Origin: Salinibacterium sp. SWN167
GTDB lineage: Bacteria > Actinomycetota > Actinomycetes > Actinomycetales > Microbacteriaceae
DNA: 64,000 nucleotides
NCBI RefSeq assembly: GCF_015864665.1
Contig: NZ_JADYWU010000001.1
Location: 1,178,001 to 1,242,000, forward strand
Reading direction: 5' to 3'
This document shows, piece after piece, positions 7,943-16,063 of the stretch. The notes beneath the pieces are model-generated. The model saw only the letters and a program-made list of their open reading frames with translations, had not been told where the DNA came from and ran no database searches. The position numbers and the translations under genes are program-made. Every line of letters starts with the position of its first letter. Position 1 is the first letter of the stretch.

Positions 7943-9451
7943 CTAGAGGGGCTTGCGGTAGCGCAGCAGTTTGCCGATGAGCTTCTGCAGTACGGGGTAG
8001 AGCAACACGATGATCGTGAGAATCATCAGCGCGGCGCTCATCGGGCGGGTTAAGAACTGCGTAAGGTCCCACTCTGTCTTGATGACGCTCTGCATGAAGT
8101 TCTTTTCCACAATCGGTCCCAGAACCAACCCGAGCACGACCGGGGCGAGCGGGAACTTCGCTTGCTCCAGCAGATAGCCGAGGATGCCGAAGATCAGCAT
8201 GATGCCCACTTCGAGTAGACCGTTGTTGATTGAGAACGAACCCACAACACAGAACGCCACGATGATGGGCATGAGCACCGAGTTCGGCACCCGCAGCAGC
8301 ATTCCGCTGCCACGGATGGCGAGGTAGCCGAGCGGGATCATCAAGATATTCGCCGCAATGAATACGATGAAAATCGAGTACAACAAGGGCGCTTGGCTAT
8401 CGAACAGCGACGGCCCCGGCTGTACGCCCTTGACGAGCAGCACACCGAGCAGAATGGCGGTGATCGTGTCTCCGGGGATGCCGAATACGAGTGTCGGAAT
8501 ATAGGCCGAGCCGACTCCGGCGTTGTTGGCAGAACTCGCACCAACAATGGGTTGGATGTGCCCCTTACCGCTGCCGAAGTTCTTGCCCTCCTTAGAGCCG
8601 TTCTTGGTGACCGCGTAGGCAACCCACGCAGCGATGTCTCCGCCGGCGCCCGGCAACGTGCCGATCGCGCTGCCGATGACGTTGCCACCGACTGCTGTCT
8701 TCTTGTAGTTCCAGAGAGTGCTTGCGGCGTTGCGCAGCAAGCCCTTCGACTCGATCCGAATCGGTAGCGCTGCTGGGGGAGGGCTGATGACGTTGCGCAG
8801 CACCTGCGACAAGCCGAACAGACCGATCATTGCCGGGATGAAGTTGATGCCACCCAGCAAGTCGCTGCTGCCGAACGTGAAGCGGGGAAAACCCACCGAG
8901 ATATCAAGACCAATGGTCGACACGAAGAGCCCGATGAGCAGCGCGATGGTGCCCTTGACTTGAGAACCGCGAGAAATAATGACCGCGGCCGTCAGGCCCA
9001 GAATTGCGACCCAGAAGTACTCGTATGACGTGAAGAGCAGCGCCACCTTGGCTAGTTGTGGTGCAGCGAAAATCAGCACCAACCCACCGAAGATTCCACC
9101 GGTCGCCGACGCCAGCAGGCCGACTCCGAGCGCGAGGGCGCCCCGGCCGTTCTGGGTCAAGCGGTAGGAATCTTCGACGTAGGCGGCGCTGGCCGGTGTG
9201 CCCGGCATCCGCACCAAGGCCGACGGGATATCACCCGCGAAGATCGCCATCACCGACATCGTGATGATCGACGCAATGGCGGGAAGCGGGTCGAGGAAGA
9301 ACGCGAAGGGAACGAGAAGCGCGGCGGCCAGCGTGGCGGTGAGGCCAGGAATGGAACCAATGAAGATGCCGTAGACGCCTGCGGCGAGCACGACGAGGAG
9401 CAGTTCCCAGCTCGCCACCATGCTGAGCGCTTGGGAGAGATTGTCGATCAT
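7943..9451 (-). CDS. tctA: Tripartite tricarboxylate transporter, large permease TctA
   Basis: A 502-residue permease with 11-12 hydrophobic helices, matching TctA in length. Diagnostic stretches are the N-terminal GIFIGSIPGLTATLAAALLVPF and its inverted-repeat counterpart VIGSAIGTLPGAGGDIAAWVAY, the paired G-x-PG-x motifs of this family. It forms the channel for Na+- or H+-driven uptake of carboxylates with TctB and the periplasmic-type binding protein TctC, both encoded upstream in the same operon (3-base gap to tctB). Nearby sugar-acid enzymes suggest an organic acid substrate. Confidence 0.95.
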   Translation of the reverse strand: MIDNLSQALSMVASWELLLVVLAAGVYGIFIGSIPGLTATLAAALLVPFAFFLDPLPAIASIITMSVMAIFAGDIPSALVRMPGTPASAAYVEDSYRLTQNGRGALALGVGLLASATGGIFGGLVLIFAAPQLAKVALLFTSYEYFWVAILGLTAAVIISRGSQVKGTIALLIGLFVSTIGLDISVGFPRFTFGSSDLLGGINFIPAMIGLFGLSQVLRNVISPPPAALPIRIESKGLLRNAASTLWNYKKTAVGGNVIGSAIGTLPGAGGDIAAWVAYAVTKNGSKEGKNFGSGKGHIQPIVGASSANNAGVGSAYIPTLVFGIPGDTITAILLGVLLVKGVQPGPSLFDSQAPLLYSIFIVFIAANILMIPLGYLAIRGSGMLLRVPNSVLMPIIVAFCVVGSFSINNGLLEVGIMLIFGILGYLLEQAKFPLAPVVLGLVLGPIVEKNFMQSVIKTEWDLTQFLTRPMSAALMILTIIVLLYPVLQKLIGKLLRYRKPL

Positions 9452-9454
9452 GTT

Positions 9455-9964
9455 CTAACCCCAGAATCCAAGAGGAAGCGGCACGAGAAGTACCTTATTG
9501 AAGATCAGCCAGACCACGAGCGTGGTGAGCACGCCGGCTGTGATGGCGACCCACCACTTCGTGCCGAGTCGGAAAATCAGGCCGACCGTCATCACACTGA
9601 CAGTCGTGAGAAAACCGAGGAAGTCGACGGCGAGGAGATAGAAGATGACCGCACCGATGATGAGCCCGGCATTGATCCACCTGCTCCAGACGACAGCTTC
9701 GCCCTTTTCTTTCGCTGGTCGAACCGTCTTGCGGGCTGTGAACCATCGCCCCAGAAGCAGCAGCCCCATGAGGATCATGAGCCCGCCAATGATGCCGGGG
9801 AAGAGCGAGGGGCCGAGCTCTCCGCTCGGCAGTGTGGGGTAATCGCGAACGGCGAGAAGGATGGCCGAGCCGAAAACAACTACGACCACGCCACTGGCGA
9901 GATCGTAGTTGTTTTCGGACTTGTCCACCGACTCCTCTACCTCCGGAGCGGTGTCGAAAGTCAT
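9455..9964 (-). CDS. tctB: Tripartite tricarboxylate transporter, small subunit TctB
   Basis: A 169-residue protein with four transmembrane helices (SGVVVVVFGSAILLAV, LFPGIIGGLMILMGLLLLG, INAGLIIGAVIFYLLAV, VAITAGVLTTLVVWLIF), as expected for TctB. It overlaps the tctC stop by 4 bases and precedes tctA by 3 bases, so all three subunits are coupled. TctB has no catalytic residues and stabilises the large permease. Confidence 0.92.
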   Translation of the reverse strand: MTFDTAPEVEESVDKSENNYDLASGVVVVVFGSAILLAVRDYPTLPSGELGPSLFPGIIGGLMILMGLLLLGRWFTARKTVRPAKEKGEAVVWSRWINAGLIIGAVIFYLLAVDFLGFLTTVSVMTVGLIFRLGTKWWVAITAGVLTTLVVWLIFNKVLLVPLPLGFWG

Positions 9965-11052
9965 CCGGTCAGTCCTGCTGCTTCCATGATGGTTCCCTTG
10001 GCCTTGTCTTCGTTGACGATAAACTCAGTAAACGCGGCTGTGTCCTTGCCGTCAACGCCGAATCCGGCAGTCGTCATGAATTCGACGTACTCGTCGCTCG
10101 CCACGATGTCGGCAACTTGGCATTCGAGTTCAGCAACGATGTCTTCGTCCATTCCAGCGGGGCCAGAAACGCCGCGCCAGGAACCCATGGAGAAGTCGAT
10201 TCCGACCTCCTTCAGGGTCGGAACGTCGGGGTAGTTCGGGTCGCGCTCTTCACCCATGATGGCGAGCGGGCGAGCTTCGCCGGCACCGATCATGGTGGCG
10301 TTCTCAGCGAGGCTGGCGAAAGTGACATCAATACCGCCAGCAGCGAGCTCTTGAAGGGCGGGAGCAGAACCAGCGCTCGGTACCCAACGGATGTCATTGA
10401 CATCCATGCCGGCCTCAAGCAACATTCCGGCGCGAGCCAGGTCCCAAATTCCACCAATTGCTGTGCCCGAACCGACGATGTCGCCGGGGTTAGCGCGGGC
10501 GTCATCCAAGAGATCTTCGATCGTGTCCCACGGTGCATCCGCAGCGACCGTGATTCCCGAAGGATCAGAGTTGACCTGGGCGATGGGAGTGATGTCTTCG
10601 TAGGAGAGATCGGTGAGACCCTGCCAGTGCATCATGGTGATTTCTACCGTGGTCATACCGATAACAGAGCCGTCAGCTTTGCCGTTGGCTATGGCAGTGT
10701 GGCCGATAACGCCGCCGCCACCGTCACGGTTGACGACGTTGACCTGGGTACCGAGTCGGTCAGCCAACTGGATGCCGACGAAGCGAGAAACGCTGTCGGT
10801 GCCTCCACCGGCAGCCCAGGGAACGATGAATTCGATCGCACCGCTGGGGTAGGTCGAGGAGAAGTCGCAGGAATCGCCTGAACTGCCAGCGGCAGAGTCC
10901 GTAGACGAATCGGATCCAGACGCGCAACCGCTGAGTACGAGGCCTGCAGAAACTGCAAGCGCGAGTCCAGAAATCCTCACGCGACGGGACGGCTTGTGCA
11001 AGAGCCCGCTAGAGGAGATTTTTGACATCGACATTGATATCCAACCAATCAT
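9961..11052 (-). CDS. tctC: Tripartite tricarboxylate transporter substrate-binding lipoprotein TctC
   Basis: The extracytoplasmic solute receptor of the TTT system (363 residues from 11052; ATGs at 11034 and 11028 are plausible later starts, none with a clear Shine-Dalgarno). A lipoprotein signal ends in LVLSGCAS, followed by a Ser/Asp-rich linker. The mature domain opens with IEFIVPWAAGGGTDSVSR, the Bug/TctC signature loop that binds a carboxylate, and continues with VNRDGGGGVIGHTAIANG and DVPTLKEVGID. The first gene of tctCBA, it is divergent from an iclR regulator across 140 bases. Confidence 0.95.
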   Translation of the reverse strand: MIGWISMSMSKISSSGLLHKPSRRVRISGLALAVSAGLVLSGCASGSDSSTDSAAGSSGDSCDFSSTYPSGAIEFIVPWAAGGGTDSVSRFVGIQLADRLGTQVNVVNRDGGGGVIGHTAIANGKADGSVIGMTTVEITMMHWQGLTDLSYEDITPIAQVNSDPSGITVAADAPWDTIEDLLDDARANPGDIVGSGTAIGGIWDLARAGMLLEAGMDVNDIRWVPSAGSAPALQELAAGGIDVTFASLAENATMIGAGEARPLAIMGEERDPNYPDVPTLKEVGIDFSMGSWRGVSGPAGMDEDIVAELECQVADIVASDEYVEFMTTAGFGVDGKDTAAFTEFIVNEDKAKGTIMEAAGLTG

Positions 11053-11061
11053 TGTTGTTAA

Positions 11062-11082
11062 TTCACGTTCATGCTTGTGAAC
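11062..11082. promoter_or_regulatory. Inverted repeat in tctC-iclR intergenic region
   Basis: GTTCA (11067-11071) and TGAAC (11078-11082) form an inverted repeat, nested with TTCAC (11062-11066) and GTGAA (11077-11081). It sits just upstream of tctC and is a candidate IclR operator. The repeat is short and could be chance. Confidence 0.3.
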
Positions 11083-11179
11083 GCCGAAGATATCACAATT
11101 GTTCGGGCGCTGTCTTTAGCGCGGCGAAAACTTTCCGGAATTGAGCTGCTCCGAGAGTGCCGCGGCGAGTTCACATCTG

Positions 11180-11185
11180 TAAACT
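11180..11185 (+). promoter_or_regulatory. Putative -10 of iclR
   Basis: TAAACT ends 7 nt before the ATG at 11193, the same leaderless geometry seen at gltX. No Shine-Dalgarno is present. Confidence 0.35.
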
Positions 11186-11192
11186 CCGGGTT

Positions 11193-12005
11193 ATGCAACA
11201 CCAGACAACGGCGTCACCCGCCCACTCCGTCAAGTCGGCCGATCGCGCGCTAGCAATCGTCGATCTTGTCGCTGCCAAGGGCTACGTAAGTTTTATCGAG
11301 ATCGTGACGGCACTCGGCCTGCCACGATCGAGCGCGCACGGCTTGCTCAATACCCTGCACTCGGCGGGCTGGCTCGAACACGACCAGTCGACACGACAGT
11401 ATTCGCTCGGCTTGAGGGCCTGGCACGTGGGCCAGTTGTACACGGGGCACAACCAGATCGCTAACGCGGCGAGGCCCGTTCTTGATGAGCTGGCGACCAA
11501 ACTGGGGGAGACCGTTCAGCTGGCTCGCCTCGATGGTTCAGCGAATGCTTACTTCGCAATCAGCCAGCATTCTGTTGAAGGAATGCGGTTTGGGTCCTCG
11601 GTGGGGATGCGGCTGCCGGCGCACGCCACGGCACCCGGAACCGCGCTGCTGAGTAATCTCGATGCTGCCGATGTCAAGCGCCGGTTGGATGACTCGCCCT
11701 CGCCGCTCTTGGTGAATAAGGCTCCGGTTGAAGCATCCGCGCTTCGGGAGCGGGTTGCCGAAGTGAAGCTGCGGGGGTACGCGCTGGACAACCAGACTTA
11801 CCTTGCGGGTTCCCGGAGCGTTGCGGTGCCGCTCACGAGCGCTACCGGCGGAATCAATACCGCGATCTCGATCACGATGTCTGCTTCTCGAACAAGCGAT
11901 GTGTGGCCCACGGATGTGCTGCGCGCGTTGGTGGCAGCAGCGAGCGAAGTGCGGCTGCGGCTCGGCGCACGCGAGCCCGGGATTGTTGTTCCCGATTTGG
12001 GATGA
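11193..12005 (+). CDS. IclR-family transcriptional regulator
   Basis: A 270-residue regulator. An N-terminal winged helix (SFIEIVTALGLPRSSAHGLLNTL) is followed by the IclR effector domain with the usual phrases SLGLRAWHVGQLY, PVLDELATKLGETVQLARLDG, and LPAHATAPGTALLS. I chose ATG 11193 since TAAACT lies 7 nt upstream; the frame can extend to GTG 11157 but nothing supports that. Divergent from tctCBA and upstream of the RraA-like gene, it probably senses the imported acid or an intermediate. Confidence 0.93.
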   Translation: MQHQTTASPAHSVKSADRALAIVDLVAAKGYVSFIEIVTALGLPRSSAHGLLNTLHSAGWLEHDQSTRQYSLGLRAWHVGQLYTGHNQIANAARPVLDELATKLGETVQLARLDGSANAYFAISQHSVEGMRFGSSVGMRLPAHATAPGTALLSNLDAADVKRRLDDSPSPLLVNKAPVEASALRERVAEVKLRGYALDNQTYLAGSRSVAVPLTSATGGINTAISITMSASRTSDVWPTDVLRALVAAASEVRLRLGAREPGIVVPDLG

Positions 12006-12040
12006 TCCCTCTGCGCTAACCTTCGCGGTGGTTTGATATC

Positions 12041-12052
12041 TTGGTATACCAG
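12041..12052 (+). promoter_or_regulatory. GntR-type operator upstream of RraA-like gene
   Basis: TTGGTATACCAG contains the perfect 10-bp palindrome TGGTATACCA. It lies between a TTGATA-like hexamer (12033-12038) and TATGGT (12053-12058), so it overlaps the likely promoter. The same word recurs at 15198-15209, and a GntR/FadR-family gene lies between the two copies. Confidence 0.7.
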
Positions 12053-12093
12053 TATGGTTAACCCTGATGTCGGCCTAATGGAGGGTTTTGAGA

Positions 12094-12855
12094 ATGCACA
12101 CCAATTCAGCGAATCGCAGTGAGATCGATGAGCAAGCGGCGGCGCACCTCGCCCCGCTCAGCCCCGAAGCGACCCTCGCGCTCAGTCGAGTGAGCACCGC
12201 AACGATCACCACTCAGCTGATGTCTCGTGGGCTGCGCAACACCTACCTTGAGGGGCTCGAATTCTCGAACCCCGAGCGCCAGCGTCTGCTCGGAGAAGCC
12301 TTCACGATGCGGTGCATCCCCGCCAGAGAAGACATCGATGTGCCGTCGATCTTTCAGGACTACGACCATCCGCAACGGATCGGTGTCGAGTCGGTCGAAC
12401 CCGGGCAAGTGCTCGTCATCGACGCGCGCGGCAAGAAGCGGGCGGCATCCATTGGGCACATTCTCGCGACGCGCTTGAAGATGCGGGGAGCAAGCGGAAT
12501 CGTCAGCGACGGCTCGTTCCGCGACATGGTCGGTTTCGAAGAACTAGACCTGCCGACGTTCTCTGCCGGAGCATCGCCGACAACCAACCTGGCGCAGCAC
12601 CACGTTGTGGACTTTCAGATCCCGATCGCGTGCGCTGAAGTCGCTATTTACCCGGGCGACATCATGGTGGGCGATCGCGATGGAGTGGTCTGCATCCCGC
12701 GTCACCTCGCCGAGTCTGTGGCGCATGACGCTCTCGAACAGGAAGAGCTCGAAGAATTCATCCTGTCGAAAGTTGAAGCGGGAAGCCCGCTGCGGGGAAC
12801 ATATCCACCCAACGAAGAACTGCTGAAGAGCTACAGCGAACTGCTGCCCAACTGA
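12094..12855 (+). CDS. RraA-like / 4-hydroxy-4-methyl-2-oxoglutarate aldolase family protein
   Basis: A 253-residue protein of the RraA/MenG-like fold. ATG 12094 follows GGAGGG at 12080-12085 with an 8-base gap, which is better than TTG 12088. The family core is visible: VSTATITTQLMSRGLRN at the N-terminus, GQVLVIDARG, and the active-site segment GASGIVSDGSFRD, where the Arg-Asp pair binds substrate and metal in HMG/CHA aldolases. The C-terminus reads YPGDIMVGDRDGVVCIP. Such aldolases split 4-hydroxy-2-oxo acids to pyruvate; in sugar-acid clusters they replace other aldolases. RNase E inhibition is unlikely in this context. Confidence 0.85.
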   Translation: MHTNSANRSEIDEQAAAHLAPLSPEATLALSRVSTATITTQLMSRGLRNTYLEGLEFSNPERQRLLGEAFTMRCIPAREDIDVPSIFQDYDHPQRIGVESVEPGQVLVIDARGKKRAASIGHILATRLKMRGASGIVSDGSFRDMVGFEELDLPTFSAGASPTTNLAQHHVVDFQIPIACAEVAIYPGDIMVGDRDGVVCIPRHLAESVAHDALEQEELEEFILSKVEAGSPLRGTYPPNEELLKSYSELLPN

Positions 12856-12866
12856 TCGTGAGTCCG

Positions 12867-13553
12867 CTACAGCCCGAGCTCACGCTTGGTTACACGCTCG
12901 ATGGAGGCACCAATGTGTTCTTTCATCAGACGCGCTGCCGTCGTGGCATCCCCGCTGCTCGCTGCAGCGTAGATGGCTTCGTGCTCGCTCGCTTCAATCT
13001 CGCGTCGCGGCCAGTTCTCCCAGAGCACTCCAGCAACGGCCAACGCCGTGAGATCCTGCAAACGGTCGAGCGAATTGACGATGAACTCGTTCTCGCTATT
13101 GGCATACATTCCGCGATGAAAGCGACGGTTCGCGAGCGCGGTCGCCGCGTTGTCGTTGGCGGCGGCGAAGATGCGAGCGTCAGCCAGCGCCTGACCAGCG
13201 ACAGTGAACTCACGACCGCTTCGTGCGGCATCCATAATGGCCCACGGTTCGAGCAAGACACGCTCTTCATAAATGTGGCGGATGTCGGTGAACCCCAGTC
13301 GTCGAACCGAAATGCGGCGGGCCTGAACATCCAGCAGTCCCGATCGCTCGAGCACAATCAGCGCTTCACGCACGGGAGTTTTCGAGACCCCCAACTGCTC
13401 GGCAATCTTTCGCTCGACAAGAACCTGACCCGGTTCCAAGGCTCCAGAAACGATCGCCGACCGCAGTGCATCGATGATCTGATCCGTGCGCGTGGGAGTG
13501 TCCGCCTGCGGCGGCAGCGGGGACGGAAAAGTGGCGTCGAGCGACTGGGTCAT
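12867..13553 (-). CDS. GntR-family (FadR subfamily) transcriptional regulator
   Basis: A 228-residue regulator. The winged helix reads QIIDALRSAIVSGALEPGQVL with KIAEQLGVSKTPVREALIVLERSGLL, the GntR signature. The C-terminal all-helical FCD-type domain follows (RFHRGMYANSENEFI, HEAIYAAASSGDATTAARLMKEHI), where His/Asp residues normally hold a metal and a carboxylate effector. ATG 13553 is preferred because TAGGCT (13561-13566) lies 7 nt upstream. It converges on the RraA-like gene (11 bases) and is divergent from the dehydrogenase. The flanking TGGTATACCA palindromes are its likely targets. Confidence 0.92.
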   Translation of the reverse strand: MTQSLDATFPSPLPPQADTPTRTDQIIDALRSAIVSGALEPGQVLVERKIAEQLGVSKTPVREALIVLERSGLLDVQARRISVRRLGFTDIRHIYEERVLLEPWAIMDAARSGREFTVAGQALADARIFAAANDNAATALANRRFHRGMYANSENEFIVNSLDRLQDLTALAVAGVLWENWPRREIEASEHEAIYAAASSGDATTAARLMKEHIGASIERVTKRELGL

Positions 13554-13651
13554 GGAGGTCAGCCTAAACGACCACACGCTCTGCCTCGCAAATGCGACAC
13601 CAGAACGGCCGCGCACCTCACACCCCACCGCCCCTCATCCTTGGGAGAATC

Positions 13652-15187
13652 ATGCTGACAACGACCAACCCCGCAACCGGGATTACGAACGAAACCGACA
13701 TTGAACAGACGTCACCGGCAGAGACCGCCGCGCGGGCGGCATCCGCGCAGCTAGCGTTTGACACGGTGCGGGGGAGCACTCGTGACTGGCGGGCCGGGCT
13801 GTTGGAGGCACTCGCCGACGGTTTAGAACATCACCGCCCAGCGCTCGTCGCCACAGCCAATGACGAAACCGGTCTCGGCGAGGCGCGGTTGAATGGTGAA
13901 CTCAATCGCTCGCAATTTCAGTTTCGACTGTTTGCTGACGCTCTTCGTGAAGGCAGCTACCTTGAGGCCACAATCGACCACGCCGGGGAAACCCCGCTAG
14001 GGGCTGCGCCAGAGCTGCGCCGGATGCTGCTGCCCATTGGGCCAGTAGCGGTCTTCGGATCGAGCAACTTTCCGTTCGCGTTCTCTGTTGTGGGCGGTGA
14101 CACCGCATCGGCGCTCGCGGCGGGCAACAGCGTCGTCATCAAGGCGCACAGTTCGCATCCGCTCACCTCGCAGTTGTCGTTCAGCGCGCTCGCTGACGCG
14201 GCTTCGGCCTACGGTGCTCCGGAGGGCATCCTTGGCATTGTGTATGGCACCGAGTCGGGGCGTGTTCTCGTGGCCGACCCGCACATCGCTGCCGTCGGAT
14301 TCACCGGATCGCTCGGAGCCGGAGAAGCGCTGCTGGCAATCATCAGCACGCGCCCCAACCCGATTCCGTTCTACGGAGAGCTCAGCAGCCTGAACCCGCT
14401 TATCGTGACGCGGGCGGCAGCAGCCGAGCGCACGACGCAGATCGCCGAAGGGCTGTTCGGATCCTTCACCCTGGGGGCCGGTCAGTTCTGCACCAAGCCG
14501 GGCGTCGCCTTCGTGCCGCGGGGGGCGAGCGGAGACGCGATCCTCGAAGATCTGCGAGCGCGCACCGCAGCGGCTGGTGGAATGGTGCTGCTCAACGAAC
14601 GCATTTCGCATTCGCTGACCGACATCCTCGGAAGAATCACGAATGATGGTGGCGCGAACGTACTCGCGGTCGGCTCGTTGGCTGGCGCGGGCATCCTGGC
14701 GGCGCCGACGCTGCTGGAGATCGATGCTGCAGACTTCACTGAAGCAACCGCCGAGGAAGCCTTCGGGCCCGTGCTCGTTGTCGCTCGCTTCGACTCGCTT
14801 GAGCAGATCTTCCATGCCGTCGATGCCATGCCCGGTTCGCTCACCGCCACAATTCATCACGGCGATGATGAACCGGATGCCGTACGCCAACTTTCTGAGC
14901 GGATTGCGCCGACAGTCGGTCGACTCGTTTTCAACGGCTTTCCTACCGGAGTGCGAGTGTCGTGGGCGCAACACCACGGTGGAAATTGGCCGTCGACAAA
15001 CTCCCAACACAGCTCGGTCGGTGTCAGCGCTATCCGTCGTTTTCTCCGCCCGATCGCTTTTCAGGATGCGCCGGCAGCGGTGCTCCCCGAAGAGTTGCGG
15101 GAGGAGTTCTCCTCAATCCCGCGCCGTATTGATGGTGTGCTCGTTCTTCCCGCCCGTGCTGCGACCAGCAAAAAGGTGATCGTGTAG
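13652..15187 (+). CDS. Aldehyde dehydrogenase, alpha-ketoglutarate-semialdehyde (2,5-dioxovalerate) type
   Basis: A 511-residue NAD(P)-dependent dehydrogenase. ATG 13652 has a Shine-Dalgarno GGGAGA at 13643-13648. The cofactor region LLPIGPVAVFGSSNFPFAFS and GGDTASALAAGNSVVIKAHS is typical of the hydroxyproline/galactarate-inducible KGSADH group. The general base is E243 (FYGELSSLNPL) and the nucleophile C280 (GAGQFCTKPG). It would oxidise 2,5-dioxopentanoate to 2-oxoglutarate, the last step of non-phosphorylating pentose or hexarate degradation. It is divergent from gntR and upstream of the SDR gene. Exact substrate is inferred from family resemblance. Confidence 0.88.
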   Translation: MLTTTNPATGITNETDIEQTSPAETAARAASAQLAFDTVRGSTRDWRAGLLEALADGLEHHRPALVATANDETGLGEARLNGELNRSQFQFRLFADALREGSYLEATIDHAGETPLGAAPELRRMLLPIGPVAVFGSSNFPFAFSVVGGDTASALAAGNSVVIKAHSSHPLTSQLSFSALADAASAYGAPEGILGIVYGTESGRVLVADPHIAAVGFTGSLGAGEALLAIISTRPNPIPFYGELSSLNPLIVTRAAAAERTTQIAEGLFGSFTLGAGQFCTKPGVAFVPRGASGDAILEDLRARTAAAGGMVLLNERISHSLTDILGRITNDGGANVLAVGSLAGAGILAAPTLLEIDAADFTEATAEEAFGPVLVVARFDSLEQIFHAVDAMPGSLTATIHHGDDEPDAVRQLSERIAPTVGRLVFNGFPTGVRVSWAQHHGGNWPSTNSQHSSVGVSAIRRFLRPIAFQDAPAAVLPEELREEFSSIPRRIDGVLVLPARAATSKKVIV

Positions 15188-15197
15188 CCTCGACTCG

Positions 15198-15209
15198 TTG
15201 GTATACCAA
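15198..15209 (+). promoter_or_regulatory. GntR-type operator upstream of SDR gene
   Basis: TTGGTATACCAA is a perfect 12-bp palindrome in the 81-base gap between the aldehyde dehydrogenase and the SDR gene. It matches the box at 12041-12052 in 11 of 12 positions and fits the GT-N-AC core of GntR/FadR operators. Confidence 0.75.
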
Positions 15210-15268
15210 GCCTGACCATCCCCGATTTTTAGTACCTGTTTTTCATCGCTCAACCAGAAAGAGGCATC

Positions 15269-16033
15269 ATGCAGCTCAACCTCACCGGACGCAAAGCCCT
15301 AGTCACCGGCGCAGGACAAGGAATTGGCGCGGCAATCGCGCTCGGTCTCGCCCAAGCCGGCGCCGACGTTGTCGTGCACTATGCGAATAGCAAGGATGCC
15401 GCTGCCGACGTCGTGGCCCAGATCGTCGCCCTCGGCCGCGCTTCGGTCGCGGTGCAAGGTGACCTCACCGACTCTGCCCAGGCAACAGCCGTCGTGGATG
15501 CCGCTGCGGAATCGCTTGGCGGTCTCGACATCATCGTCAACAATGCGGGAAACCTCGTGGGGCGTCACACGATCGCCGAGATGAGTGATGAGCACTGGCA
15601 CCAGGTGATGGATGTCAACGCCACGAGCGGGTTCTTTGTTTCTCGGGCTGCGATCCCATATCTGACGCAGTCGAGTGCCGGCCGCGTCATTATGATGTCG
15701 TCGCTTGCCTCCGAAAATGGTGGCGGCGCCGGTGCTGTTGCCTACGCGACCGCGAAGTCTGCGATCGTCGGCTTCACGCGAGGTCTCGCCAAGGAGCTTG
15801 CTCCGTCGAACATCACCGTCAATGCTCTCGCGCCCGGGTTCATCGGTGACACCCCGTTCCACAACAACTTCACGCCCAGCAGTGCGCAGCCCGGAATCAT
15901 CGCCGGGGTGCCGTTGGGGCGCGCGGGAACCGTGGAAGACGTCGCTGGCGTCACTGCCTTCCTGGCCTCTGACCTGTCGTCGTACGTGACGGGGCAGGTT
16001 CTCGACATTAACGGTGGGTTGAACTTCCGCTAG
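15269..16033 (+). CDS. Short-chain dehydrogenase/reductase (FabG-like)
   Basis: A 254-residue classical SDR. The cofactor motif is TGAGQGIG (residues 13-20), with NNAG at the NNAG position (VNNAGNLVG), a Ser in VIMMSSLAS, and the catalytic Y159-x3-K163 (AYATAKSA). The C-terminus ends VTGQVLDINGG as usual. A Shine-Dalgarno AGAAAGAGG precedes the ATG. In this neighbourhood it is probably a sugar or sugar-acid dehydrogenase rather than a fatty-acid enzyme. Its own upstream TTGGTATACCAA box suggests GntR control separate from the preceding dehydrogenase. Confidence 0.9.
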   Translation: MQLNLTGRKALVTGAGQGIGAAIALGLAQAGADVVVHYANSKDAAADVVAQIVALGRASVAVQGDLTDSAQATAVVDAAAESLGGLDIIVNNAGNLVGRHTIAEMSDEHWHQVMDVNATSGFFVSRAAIPYLTQSSAGRVIMMSSLASENGGGAGAVAYATAKSAIVGFTRGLAKELAPSNITVNALAPGFIGDTPFHNNFTPSSAQPGIIAGVPLGRAGTVEDVAGVTAFLASDLSSYVTGQVLDINGGLNFR

Positions 16034-16063
16034 CCAGCAATTCCGCTTCCGCTCACGAGAGCG

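Noticed and set aside
9056-10234. A 392-codon plus-strand frame opposite the tct operon
   Set aside because: Composition is strongly charged and low in hydrophobics with no family match, while the minus strand encodes TctA, TctB and TctC with clear signatures.
12094-12855. Ribonuclease E inhibitor RraA as the function of the aldolase-like gene
   Set aside because: The fold is shared, but the Arg-Asp aldolase motif and the catabolic neighbours favour an aldolase/decarboxylase role.
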